Part shown: one piece after another, positions 1-11,779 of the stretch
Layout: the number at the start of each line of letters is the position of its first letter
How positions within the stretch are numbered: the first letter of the stretch is position 1
NCBI RefSeq assembly: GCF_905475395.1
Contig: NC_058337.1
Span: 101,426,368-101,490,367, forward strand
Length of the DNA: 64,000 bases
Source of the DNA: Chrysoperla carnea
Taxonomy: Eukaryota > Arthropoda > Insecta > Neuroptera > Chrysopidae
Direction: 5' to 3'
Position numbers and translations under genes: made by a program
Notes under the pieces: model-generated
Seen by the model: only the letters and a program-made list of their open reading frames with translations
The model's database searches: none
What the model was told of the DNA's origin: nothing

Positions 1-204
1 AAAAAGGTCTTCACCAAATTTAGATCCGATGCGTACTTTTCGAGATATTGTTAATTGAACAATCTATAAATCCATCCAATCAAAAAGCACTTAGAGTAGA
101 GTTTAAACTCCAAAATAATTTTTTTAGAAAAAACTTCGAAATTTACGATAACCAAAACAAACGGCGGTCGAACGGTCGCCATAAATTGATATTCAACGCC
201 GTTA

Positions 205-256
205 ATACATTTAAACAATTAGCTCAGTCAATTGTTAATTTTCATTTGTTATTTCT
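205..256 (+). repeat. terminal fragment of dispersed repeat family A
   Basis: About 50 bases match the right-hand end shared by the family A copies at 2832-3492, 9763-10243 and 53391-53952. The match includes the imperfect palindrome around CTCAGTCAATTG and the following TTTTCA-TTGTT stretch. Only this end is visible. Confidence 0.45.
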
Positions 257-814
257 TAATTGAAAAATATATATTTATTGAAAAAATGCGTTTGTGATAT
301 ATAGTGAAGCAGCCTGTACTATAACAAATATCCCGCATGTCTTGTAAGAAAAAATTATTATATATTAATTTAAAAAGGGAAAGGTAACTTTTTCATTTAA
401 TGTTTCCTTAAAGGAAATATTTACGATAAATAGAAAATAAAAAAATTCCAATCAATTAAACATTCATTCATGCAGAATATTTCTCAACTGATATTTTAAC
501 CGTACGTGAAAATTTTATAGTGTTTTAACTTAGAACTTCCAAGACACATAATATAATAAAATTTATTGCCAAAAACATTTATTTCAATTTTTTGTACACT
601 TCAGGTCAAAGTCCTACATAATAATACTTTTAATAGCTTTTACTATCGCAACACATTATACCACCAGATATATAGTGAATCTGTACACTTCAATGGAAAA
701 CGCACATTACGTATTTTCATTTGACCCGATAGAAAAAAACGAAAAAATTATACAAAAGCCGGAACTCGAACTCGGATCCTGGCTCAAATTATACGTAACC
801 CCTTCAAGTCTTTA

Positions 815-905
815 TTTGTATGTTTGTGTATACAAAACTTTCACACTTTGAGTAGTGAATTTGGGGATGTTGTCTAGCAAAGTGGGTAGTTCACAGCTAG
901 TAAAT
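815..905 (-). repeat. fragment of the CTAGCTGTGAACTACCC repeat
   Basis: Read on the minus strand this begins with CTAGCTGTGAACTACCC and continues with TTTGCTAGACAACATCCCC. That matches the start of the insertion at 30311-30948 and more loosely the repeat at 6709-7316. The family (an 'ACCCGCTTCGCTGGG'-type head) is common in insects. I cannot classify it from this piece. Confidence 0.5.
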
Positions 906-2300
906 TTATATTAAAACGTTATTATTTATAACTAAAAGTTGTATTGTTTTATAAATAACAACAATCTAACATTAATTATCCTCTATCTTTTAACAGTTAC
1001 GAAAATTGGCTATTGCTATAAAAACTATCTGTTTTTTCAGCATTTAAGACGATTCCGCCATTTCCATTTTTCTCTTAAAATCACACGATCTTTTAATCTC
1101 TAATTGTTATTTGAAAAGATAGCGGCATATTTTGAATTTTTAGCACATTTCTAAAAGTAGGTACGTTTGACCTTTGAAAATACCACCATTTAGTATTCGT
1201 ATCACATCAAAAATTGCACTTACATTAGGTACGTTTGACCTTTAATATACATAAATATTATGTATTTGTAGCACATCAAAAATTGCCCTTACATTCACCT
1301 AAATGACCTGAATGAAACTGGAATTAACAAGTTCTTTATAATAAATATTATTTCCTTTAATAAAAATGTTGTGAAGAATTATTTAGTAATTAATTTTTAA
1401 TTTTTGGGACAATATTATTAAAGCATAACGGTGAACAAAAAAAAAACAAAGTTATACCTATGTTGTTGATTTTTTTTTTTCTGTTTATCATGTATAAATT
1501 GTATAGAATGCGTTTTTAATTTAATGAATTGTAGGTACTAGTACTACAACCATAGCATGGTAGGTAAATATAAAATAAATTAGTCACGCAAAGTGCTTCA
1601 AGAATATATAGCAACAACCGACACTCATAAAAAAAATGGGAAAAAAAGGAAATTGATATTTAAACAAACAAACAAAATAACTACAAAAACTCTACGAATT
1701 ATTCCACAAAATCTTACCGCAAAAACTTAAACTAGCTAGTGACATAATATACAAGTGAGTAACTTACTTTCTTTTTATTTATAGGCAATTTTATTACAGA
1801 TATGATACACAAATTACATAATGAACAAAGATAAATCTTAATATAATTTCTCTAGCCTGTGTTTTCCTAAGAGATATATTTTTAAACCGTGAGATATAAA
1901 ATGAGGGGTAAATCGTGAAATTTGATAAAGGGATATACAGGGTGTCCCATGATTAACGGACACCCTTGTTGCATCAAATAGAAAATACAATTCTGAGACG
2001 AAAAGTGCTCTTCCATTTTTTGATTCAATGCATGGATAATTAGCTATTAATTAAAATAAGCAGCCAATCAGAAGCGCGCTATATAGGCAAGACAGTGTTA
2101 GAGGGGGGAACGAAATAGTAAGAAACTGCGAGTGAGACGCAACCTTTAATTCGGATACAAAATGTATATCACAGAATATATGGTAAGTCCAATTGAACAG
2201 GACAAACAATAGCATAGTTAAATCAAATAATTAGACTATAGAACTATATCTATAGTCTAAAATATCCAGCAAAGCTGAGCGGTAACAGCTAATTTAAAAT

Positions 2301-2780
2301 AAACAAGTAAAAACAAACAATTGACTGAGTTTATTGTTGAAATACCCTGTATAGAATGTGTTGAATATTAGTGCTTGCATTATTTTTTTTATAAATTAGA
2401 AGAGTTTAAAAAATCAACACAATATGGCGGCCATTTATTTGGTTTTCTAAAATTTTCTATAATTTTTTTTTTCGTTTTTCGAGAATACTTCACTAGTTGA
2501 AACTACCTGTAAATTTTCAACTCTGTATCTTTTACAGTTTTGGAGAAAATGGACCCAATCGACCTATGTTTCTCATTTACGAACTTAACATCACTTTTAC
2601 GTCCTGAGCACACTCGTTTTTGGGTTATCGGTTCACAGACGGGCAAACGGACAGACAACCGGAAATGGACTCTTTATGAACACCTATACCGAAATTTTGT
2701 TGATAGTATCAATGTTTTTAAGCGTTACAAACTTGGGATTAAACTTAGTATACCTTGATATATATTACAGGGTATAAAAA
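2301..2780 (-). repeat. dispersed repeat family A, copy 1 (middle replaced)
   Basis: The left end is the reverse complement of the family's terminal motif (AACAATTGACTGAGT type). From about 2536 to 2775 it matches the opposite half of the family: a GTCCGT-rich stretch, then TTACAAACTTGGG and a TATATAT-GGTAT end. The middle 170 bases do not match other copies, so it is deleted or replaced. A 72-codon open frame inside is not protein-like. Confidence 0.7.
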
Positions 2781-2831
2781 TAATAATTACTTGTGACTTC
2801 AACACGTAAGTCCAATTCGCGCTTGACCGGT

Positions 2832-3492
2832 GTTTTTATACCATGTATATATGAAATATACATAGTATTATAAGTTTAGTCCCAAGTTTGTAACGCCTAA
2901 AAATTATGATGCTACAAAAAAAAAATTGGTATAGGTGTTCATAAAATCACCTAATTAATCCATTTCCGGTTGTCCGTCCGTCCGTCCGGCCGTCCGTCTG
3001 TGGTCACGATTACTCAAAAACGAAAAGAGATATCAAGCTGAAATTTTCACAGCGTGCTTAGGACGTAAAAAGTGAGGTCAAGTTCGTAAATGAGCAACAT
3101 GGGTCAATTGGGTCATGGGTCCGTAGTACCCATCTTGTAAACCGTTAGAGATAGAATAAAAGTTTAAATGTAAAAAATGTTCCTTACAAAAAAATAAACA
3201 ACTTTTGTTTGAAACATTTTTTTGTAAACATCACTGTTTACCCACGAGGGCGTTAATTAGGTACAAATTTTATAGTATGTATTAATATAGGAATATCAAA
3301 GTGAATATCTTTTGTTATTTACATGACGTCAAAAAAAACAAACGATTGCGCATCAACACTTGCGCATTATATGAGAATATCAGTTAAATATGTCAGATAT
3401 GTATGTATGTGAAATGTGACAGAGTTATCAACACTGCCTATACATGGTATTTCAACAATTAACTCAGTCAATTGTTTGTTTTCACTTGTTTA
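2832..3492 (+). repeat. dispersed repeat family A, copy 2
   Basis: This is the fullest copy, about 660 bases. It starts with a short palindrome around ACCATGTATATATG, then TTTAGTCCCAAGTTTGTAAC, a GTCCGTCCGTCC tract, ACTCAAAAACGAAAAGAG, CTTGTAAACCGTTAGAGATA and a poly-T TGTAAACA segment. It ends with ACAATTAACTCAGTCAATTG followed by TTTGTTTTCACTTGTTT. It has no open frame of note and looks like a short non-autonomous element. Copy 1 sits about 50 bases away in the opposite orientation. Confidence 0.75.
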
Positions 3493-5449
3493 CTCTGATA
3501 TTTCTATTGTTTTTTTAGTATATATTAACGGGCATTATTTGTGATATAGTGTCTGTATTTATCATGAACTCACCAAAACAAGGATTTGCTTAAACAAAAT
3601 AAAAATTAATTGTTCTGGTTAATTAAGTATGTTTTACTATTAATGTTATGGAAATTATTGAAATGGTTCTTTCACTATTAGAAAGTACAGATAAGAAATT
3701 GACAATATCATTTCAATTGAAAATTATCAATTATTTCGATTTTACTTTTAAAATTATTTTATAAACTAGTTCATTAAATTAATACGAATGAAAAGTCAAA
3801 ATCAAAAGCAACAGCATTGAAAATTCATGTAATATCACAGGAAGCAATTAACTTTAGAAAATTTCACATACAATAATTATTTTTAATTGTTAGAAATAGG
3901 ATTCGATTAACCGAATACTATTATTGAATAACCGATTTCAAAGTAGGTATTCCAAGGGATTAATACATAGATTCCTTTTGCAAATAGAAAATTTGAGGCC
4001 CATAAAATTTTTGATTGCAATATCATCTCAAACATATATGAAAAATGTTTTAGAAAAATCTTTGAAAACCCTAATAAAATAAAAATGTTTCTACAGAACT
4101 CCCTTAATAGATCAAAATTTAGGAAAACATTAGATTGAACTATATTTGAAAATCGATCTTGCTTAAGATATTTCGATATCGATGTGGTAAAAATGAAAAT
4201 GACACCAAAATTTATTTTTATATATCAATTAATAAATTAATACGCGGGAAGAATGATTATAACATTTCGAATGAATAAAAATAAACATAGTTTCGGATTC
4301 AGCAGAAAAAAATACACCGAAAACCACAAGCCGTTTTCGTGGATCCCAAGCGGCCACAAGAACCGGCTCAGATGCCGGAGTACTGATATTAGAAATATAG
4401 AGGACCAAATTAATTAAATTATAATATTACTCTTTTACGTGCAAAAATTGATATATCTACAACCTGTTTCTGACAGGTAAACTTCGGGGGTTGACATATA
4501 TATTTGAGTAGTACCTACCCTATGTTTATTTTTTCATGGTTAAGTATTTGGTATTCATATTAAATAAAATTACTGAAAATTAATAGACAAATATTTGTGA
4601 CATCTGTTTTAAAAGGGGATAAATGCTCCGATAAATGCTCCAAACGTGCTCCACTTTCTATTAAAAGAGTTTACATACAATAAAAGAAATTTTGGATCAA
4701 TTTCATTACCTGTATCTCTAAAAACCATTCTTATACTCTACTCAAAATTTTATTTGATAAATAAATAAATCATAAAAATATTGTTTGCAATATGGAGCAA
4801 TCGAAAATTTACGGACTATTTCTGGGACCACTATTTCATAATAAATTTGAATTGTCTGTAATATTGATTTCATAAGTTAATTCAACAAGCAAAACTATAA
4901 TAATTTAGCATTGAATTCTATTTCAAAAACCCACACATGCATTTCTAAAAAAATAAAATTCCAAAATATGAATCAAAGTATTAAAACCTACCTATATAAT
5001 TAATCGGCAAACTAAATTATACAAAAGCACACATAACAATAATTCACAACACTTAAACCGCTAAGTTTTTTTTAAAATTAATTAACACTAAAATGTTATT
5101 TAACAATTTATTAACACAAACGGCATTTTAAAATACATTTTCGAAATGCACTTATAAAATCATTCATATAAAATGCAACAGTTGTTTGCTGCGTTATGTT
5201 TGGTAAGAATATCACGGACTTCTGTTATTTTACAATAGTTGAATGTTGATATTCTTTCACATTGGTTGTGGCTGGTTAGTACTTGAGGAGTAGGAAGGTT
5301 AATTTTTACCTTTACACATGTATAAGATACAACTAATTCAAAGAATATTAAACCACTACATATAGATAAAAGTTGTGAAGAGTTCCTCGTAATTATAACG
5401 ATTTTTCGATAACGTTTTTGATTTTAAAAGAAACAATCTATTGAGTATT

Positions 5450-5855
5450 CCACTATTTTTGAAAAAGTACTTCAAAATGTTGATTTTGCTTATAAAAAGC
5501 CACCAAAAATTTATTTCGGAAAAATACACACGCTTTCTTGCCAAAAACTTAAATTAAATTTTAAACCTTTTTTAAACTGTCAAAAATGCGGGCATCCAAT
5601 TTGATGACGTAATATGGGTATCACTATACGAAATAACACAAATAAGTTTGACAGATATATTCATAGACATCTGATTATAATAAATATAAATACTTATTAT
5701 CTATGTATATATTATACCCAGCTGTCTACACTGAACTAACTGATGGTCTATGACCCATACCGCTATGACATCACAGCAGGGCTTTCCCGCGTTTTAGGTC
5801 ACGTGATATACAGTTTAAAAATTACGATTTTTAATTTTAATATTTTAAAAAATGT
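5450..5855 (+). repeat. dispersed repeat family B, copy 1
   Basis: About 400 bases match the reverse complement of 34236-34626. The shared blocks include AAAAAGCCACCAAAAATTTA, GCTTTCTTGCC, ATGCGGGCATCCAA, CCCAGCTGTCTACACTGAAC and TTTTAGGTCACGTGA. No coding frame is evident. Divergence between the two copies is moderate by eye. Confidence 0.7.
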
Positions 5856-6708
5856 GCTTTTATGACTCGAAATCAGAATATTTAAGTATATTTTTATATA
5901 AATTTTAACTTTTTTCAAATTTCATGATTTATTTTTGACTAACGATAATACCCTATTGCTATAATTTGTCCTTCGGTTTTTGAAAGAGGCCTATGAACAA
6001 GAACCATACACATATGTTCTTACCTATGAAATATACAGAAGCATTATGTTGCTGGTTCAAAATGTAACCAGTTTAATCTTACCACATTTTTGGAGAATGC
6101 AACAAAATCTCTTCCGATTGAGCTTAAATTTCTTTCAGATAATCTGTGCTGCTAAAATAGTAAGTACTCGAATTTATTCTTCTTTTATACATATGAAATG
6201 TTTTATCGAAAACTATTGACTAACTGACGGATAAACGCACAACCTAAACCGCTGATCTTAGAAACCTGAAACTTGGAGGGTATGTTCTTGGTATGACGTA
6301 GGCACCCGATAAGAAAGTGAGTGAAAGTTTTCCAAAATTCTAGCCCTAAGAGAGTGAAAAACGGGAGAAAAGTTTGTAAGGGGTAACGTGATTCCTTGAT
6401 CCAATCTACTTCAAATTATCCATAAACATTCATTGATGGAACGCGGATTTCGTATTTTATTGAAAATTATTTTGGGGTTGATTTGCATCGAAGTTGATAT
6501 AGATGGGATTGCTGTACTCAAAACTTCGGCTAATTTCCTGTAATTTGATGGGACTTTTCACAAGAATCTTCTTTCTAGAATGATTACTGTAAGGATTTTT
6601 TATGCAAGAATTTGATGCGTGACCACTGTTATTACGTGTTTGTAATAAGATGAAAAGTATTAATTAATTGTGTCTGAAACATTCAAAACTTAATTACATT
6701 TATAATAA

Positions 6709-7316
6709 AACTAGCTGTTAAACCCGCTTCGCTGGGTTGTTTTTGCACATTTAAATATCAAAATTGTTAAATGAAAGACTTTTTTTTTAATTCTCTCTGT
6801 GTGTACGGAACAGTAAGATTTTTTAGGCCGATCCCAATATTATGTCTACACTCTCTGTGTGTACGAAAAAGTAAGGGAAAGATCGATAGAAACCCATGGA
6901 ACATTCCAGAATATTCGAGAAAGTTCTAGAAAATTCGATAGAAATCCATAGAACATTCCAGAATGTTCGAGAAAATTCGATAGAAATCCATAGAACATTC
7001 CAGAATGTTCGAGAAAATTCTAGAAAATTCGATAGAAATCCATGGAACATTCCAGAATTTTCGAGAAAAATCGAAAGACACATCTAGTGAAAATTGTACT
7101 ATTGACAGTGGGGCCTATTGTACTATTAGAACTATTTTTTTTATCTATTTTCTATGAATTCCTAGATCATTTTTAATTCCACCCCCACCAAACTCCCTTA
7201 TTCACAATGGGAGCCTAAGGGCTACCCAATGACATAATCCCCTACCGAAGGTCAATGGTTAGTTTTAGGGAAAATCGGGGACATACAAACAAACACTGTC
7301 TTTTTATATATATAGA
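6709..7316 (+). repeat. ACCCGCTTCGCTGGG-type repeat carrying a minisatellite
   Basis: It begins with AACTAGCTGTTAAACCCGC and ends near GGGACATACAAACAAACA and a short TATATATA tract. The same head occurs at 30311. Such heads and tails are widespread in insect genomes, and the element class is uncertain. The two open frames in it, one per strand, are products of the internal tandem repeat rather than genes. Confidence 0.55.
6880..7075. repeat. minisatellite, unit about 50-60 bases
   Basis: Three to four imperfect units contain GAACATTCCAGAATGTTCGA and AAAATTCGATAGAAATCCAT. The AACATTCCAGAATGTT part is itself palindromic and resembles a heat-shock element (nGAAnnTTCn repeats). This is a resemblance only, because a diverged repeat can produce it. 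Confidence 0.6.
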
Positions 7317-7861
7317 TTATTGATGAAACTTTATTCAGTACGCAACGTAAATCAGAATCTTTTATGCTTGTCTTAAACAAAGATAACAAACAATATTATT
7401 ACCAGGTAGGTACTTTCTTTATCTCACCTACATAATTTGCCATACATGGAAATTCCAATACTTCATACATTGTTTACTACATACTACGTCACATATGTTG
7501 TCGCTGATAGTTTTTTTAGGATACTGTACCAAAAATATTTAAAACAAATTTTATTCATAGAAAAAAATGTTGACATATTTTTGTATAAATGGAAAAATTT
7601 ATAAATCATACAAAATAGAAATCTTCAGAAAAGTTTTACTTTTCTAACTAATTCAAATCATTTTCGTATGAAAGGAACACAAAGATTTTGTTGGGAATCT
7701 GCTGAACGTCTAGCAATCTGCCCAGCAATTCTTTTCACTCTTACATTGATTAAGAAGTTGCAGCTTAGCCGCCTTAATGAAATACAAAACGCTAAGGACA
7801 GTTAGCTTCTTCATGCTTTTCACGCAACTCTGGATTCTGAATAGTTCATACGGCATTCAAG

Positions 7862-8006
7862 CCTCGCCATGAATGTCTGTTTCATTGATTTTTTTTTAAG
7901 TCTCATATACAGGATTGTTTGGTAAGATATAAGTGGTAATATCTTACCAAACAATCCTGTATATGAGACTTAAAAAAAATCAATGAAACAGACATTCATG
8001 GCGAGG
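7862..8006. repeat. near-perfect inverted repeat, 70-base arms
   Basis: The left arm runs from CCTCGCCATGAATGTC to TTGGTAAGATAT. After about five bases it is followed by its reverse complement, ending GACATTCATGGCGAGG. The only difference I see is one base in a homopolymer (nine T against eight A). A transcript would fold into one long hairpin. It could be a recent inverted duplication, a small foldback element or an assembly or library artefact. Confidence 0.85.
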
Positions 8007-8521
8007 TAAGCATTTTTGTTTAACGCACTGACATCAGTGTTTAAAATTAAGATATTCAAATACATATAAACTTGGCGCTCAAAATAAACCGTGTTCTCAG
8101 AAACCTTAAGATTTAATAACATTAGCGCTCCTGCTTATAACCCTCTAAAATAAGAGTTGTTCCATAAACCAAGAAAATTTCAGTCAATTATACGGGTTGT
8201 GAATAATTATGGACTGGTCAAAGATTTCAGTTACTTAACCACGCTGGCGTCGTTCACTCAGGTTTTTTTTAACGTATTTATGCTTTCAGAACTCGAATTT
8301 CGAAAGTGGAACCTCAAAAATCGCCCAAAAGTTTCGATCAACATTGAAAATAAGATGTTTTTGATAAACAGAGAATTTTCTGATATTCCTTGAGATTATT
8401 GAAAGCAAAAAAATTTTCTATGTTTCTAAATTCCTTAGTTTTGTGGATAAAAATTCGCAATATTTGAAATTTTTTTCGTATTTCAACCGCTTATTATTAT
8501 TTCAGTAACTGTTTAACTTTT

Positions 8522-8860
8522 TAACCCTCGAACTAAAAAAGGGGTGTTATAAGTTTGACCACTATGTGTGTGTCTGCCTACCTGTCTGTGGCATCGTAGC
8601 GCCTAAACGGATGAATCGATTTTCTTTTGTTTGAAAGATAATTAAATGGAGAGTGTTCTTAGCTATGTTTCAAGTGTTAGTTTAGGGTTCCGTACCCGAT
8701 AAACCTAAAAATTGACGATGATATTTAAAATCGGTTTGGAAAAGGTTTTTAGGAAAAAAGGTAATTTATTGGAGAATGTTCTTAGATATAGTTCAAGTGA
8801 GAGTTTAGGGATCCGTACTCGAAAAATTAGTCGAGGGTTTTTTTTAAATTTAGTAAATTT
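8522..8860 (+). repeat. dispersed repeat family C, copy 1
   Basis: It contains CCTCGAACTAAAAAAGGGG, then ATAAGTTTGACCACTATGTG, a GTGTGTCTGCC tract and GCATCGTAGCGCCTAAACGG. Part of it is repeated internally: GGAGAGTGTTCTTAG near 8647 and GGAGAATGTTCTTAG near 8770. A second, worn copy is near 59888. The 81-codon open frame here has no recognisable similarity. Confidence 0.6.
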
Positions 8861-9762
8861 CACTTGTTTTAACTTAGATAGGCTTAAATGTTTCGAGAAT
8901 CGGCCACTGGAACCCTTTTGGCGCCAGAAGCTATGTCTTTTTTGTAGGTTCTCGTAAATGCGGCGTATTGTAAAAAAATAATCAATTGCTAATTGCTTAT
9001 TAAAAATAAGCTCTGGCTGTAATATTTCTAAATTTTGCTTAAGTTTGTTTACAGTAATTTAACTATGACAACTAATGAGCTAGTACGATTACAGATAATA
9101 TTTTTTCAATTTTAATTGATTTATATGCAGGAAATCATCAAGATAGTCTCAGAATTATATTTCAAATATAATTAACCTAGGGAAAAACTAATACATCAAG
9201 AAATTTTATTAAATAACTCCATTTAAATTGAAAAAATATGTATTATAATATGTATAAAAATAAAACAAAAAAACTTGTAAAGTTTTATTTACATAACATT
9301 AACAAGTTCACGGCATCCGGTACTGCATCAGTTTATTTCACATTTATTTAATTTTTTTTAATTCACTTTTTTGTATCAGTGTTTTATTAATGTTTGTTGT
9401 TGATACAGTATCATATGTATAAAAAGACTCTTTGGCTTCATTTCCGTTATGGCTCGTTAATACAGTTCATCATACAAAATATAAATATGTATGAAATAAT
9501 TGAAACCAACCAAACGAATTAATTTCAAAAAATTTAAAATAAGTTGTGCAAAAAACAAAACTAGAACAAAATACAAATTATATATTAAATTGAAAAATTG
9601 CAATTTTCATTTCTCATTTTGGTTATTTATTTAAATTAGTTTTATATACAGTATGTTTACCGATCTAGGCACCGATAAGAGACAAAAGACAATTTTTTTA
9701 TGACAAAAACTATATTAATTAAGGATGTACGAGCACCAAAGCAATTTTAAATAAAAAGCTTT

Positions 9763-10243
9763 ATTTTTATACCATGTATACGAAAAATACCGAGGTATAC
9801 TAACTTTAGTCCCAAGGTTGTAACGATTAAAAATATTGATGCTATGGACAAAATTTTGGTATAGGTGTTTATAAAATCACCTAGTTAATCCATTTCCGGT
9901 TGTCTGTCTGTCTGTTATCACGATAACTCAAAAACGAAAAGAGATTAGTCTTGGTCCCGTAGGATTCATCTTGTAAACCGTTAGAGATAGAACAAAAGTT
10001 GAAATATAAAAAAATGTTCCTTATAAAAAAATAAACAACTTTTGTTTGAAACATTTTTTCGTAAACAGCACTGTTTACCCGTTAGAGCGCAAATTATGCG
10101 CTAATTTTATAGTATTTATTATATGGGAAAACAGTTATATATGTGTGACATGTATGTACGTGTAATGTGACAGAATAATCAACACTTTCTATATATCGTA
10201 TTTTAACAATTAACTCAGTCAATTGTTTGTTTTCACTTGTTTT
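9763..10243 (+). repeat. dispersed repeat family A, copy 3
   Basis: It has the same order of blocks as the copy at 2832. The differences are a shortened GTCTGTCTGTCTG tract and loss of the segment that normally follows AAAAGAGAT. The terminal ACAATTAACTCAGTCAATTG block is intact. Confidence 0.75.
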
Positions 10244-10731
10244 ACCATAAAATTAGGAAAATTGCATAACTTTCTAAAAAAATTTTTGTTAGTTTTTATC
10301 AAATTGCAATTTTATTGGTATTTTCTGTCAATTATGAAAATTTGAAAGCCCGAAAATCCCGGATAATTAATCCTTAGATGTCTCACGTCAAAACAATATA
10401 ACACAGATTTTCAGTTTAAAGCTAATGAAAATGCATAACTTTTTAGGAATTTTTGATGGTTTTTATTCAATGACTTTTTCATTGCCTGCCAAAAAAGTAA
10501 AAGTCTGGAATTTCTGGAACATTGATCTCTAAAGGTCTCTTATATTTCTGGAATTTAAAAATGAAAAAATTTTCCACACCCTACTAAGAACTAATGTATT
10601 TTAAGGGTTTCAAATCTAACTGTTTACTGCAGTTTTCGTAGAAAATTATACACAGTTTAATCAAAAATTTTCTTCAAAGATGTCCTTACTATCATATACT
10701 ATCTATGTACTATGCTATACTATCATCATAG

Positions 10732-11373
10732 CATAGGCGTCCCTAGGATCAAATTATTCGGGGGGCACCAATAGTATAATTGAAAAAAAAGTTGTAGTAA
10801 AAAAAAACACGTTACCAATTTTAAGTATTTATTTATGGATATCAAACAAAAAAAGTATAACGACAACAATAAAAAAAATAGCCTTTTTTTAAATTATAAT
10901 GAAAATAACAATACATTTACTTGAAAAAATCCGATTTTCATTAAAATTAATTAATAAGAAGAATAAAAATACAGCTTTTTTTAAATTATAACAATAATAA
11001 TAATTATAAAAAATCTGCCCATCTTAATGTAAATCAATTCTTCTAACACGCATAGCAAATTTTTTGACTAACATAACGAGTCCTACATCTGACATCAGCT
11101 CAACTGTCTTTTATCTTTCAATAGCCATCAAAGCCAATCCTGTTAGCCTATCCTCTCCCATTTTACTCCTTAGATAGGTTTTCAGACGTCTGAGTGACGA
11201 AAATGATCTTTCAGCCATAGCTGTGGCAATTGGCCAGGAAAGACTAATCTCAAAAAAATTTAGTATGCATGGAAGAGTTTTACTTAAATTATGTATTAAA
11301 AATAGACCAGCAAGTTTTCAAAAGAATTCGAAACTTATTAGAGGGGCCCGTGCCCCGCGTAAGGACGCCTATG
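10732..11373 (-). mobile_element. decayed hAT-like DNA transposon
   Basis: The ends form short inverted repeats: CATAGGCGTCC at the left and its complement GGACGCCTATG at the right, each followed inward by a GGGGCAC-type block. On the minus strand around 11257-11130 the translation reads MAERSFSSLRRLKTYLRSKM and continues GEDRLTGLALMAIER. This is the C-terminal dimerisation region of hAT transposases of the kind annotated as zinc finger MYM-type-1-like. A stop directly follows, and only this end of the transposase is left. The full element would be 2-3 kb, so this copy is internally deleted and inactive. Confidence 0.75.
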
Positions 11374-11779
11374 ATTATACTATGTAATTGACTAAGAGGG
11401 GGATTATTATTTACAACTTTATAGGGTAGTAGAGTAAATATATACACGTATAAATACATACATGTATATAGCATATCCTATATATACAAAAGGAAAAAGG
11501 AAATAGAAAACTCTTTGGAATATATGTCATAAAACGGCGACTCCTTGCAGTCGTCGTAAACAAAATATGAATGAGGACCAAATTATTTAACTTGGAGGTA
11601 CACCTTAAAATATTTTTTAATAAATTATATTATGAACAAAATGCTATATTAATTAAAATTTACACTAAAAAACAAATGTTATAAAAGTTTAATTCAATCA
11701 ATAATTTGTCTAACCTCAATCAAATTATTACATACATTGACCCATTGCATGATTTTAATAATTAATTTTTCAATTCAAG

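Larger units (their letters stand above)
1..11779. other. gene-free region rich in dispersed repeats
   Basis: I find no exon chain with recognisable protein similarity here on either strand. The open frames are short, lack conserved domains, and several lie inside repeats listed separately. The stretch holds at least three copies of one 0.5-0.65-kb repeat, one long hairpin, a minisatellite and a decayed hAT element. The missing first exon of the gene beginning at 11780 may lie in the last part of this region, but I could not identify it. Confidence 0.6.

Noticed and set aside
4316-4390. GC-richer patch that might be a small RNA gene
   Set aside because: It does not fold into a tRNA-like or snRNA-like layout by eye and has no box motifs. 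I could not assign it.
6823-7087. Overlapping open frames on both strands with repeated peptides
   Set aside because: They follow from a 50-60-base minisatellite that has no stop codons in several frames. No other exons or domains support a gene.
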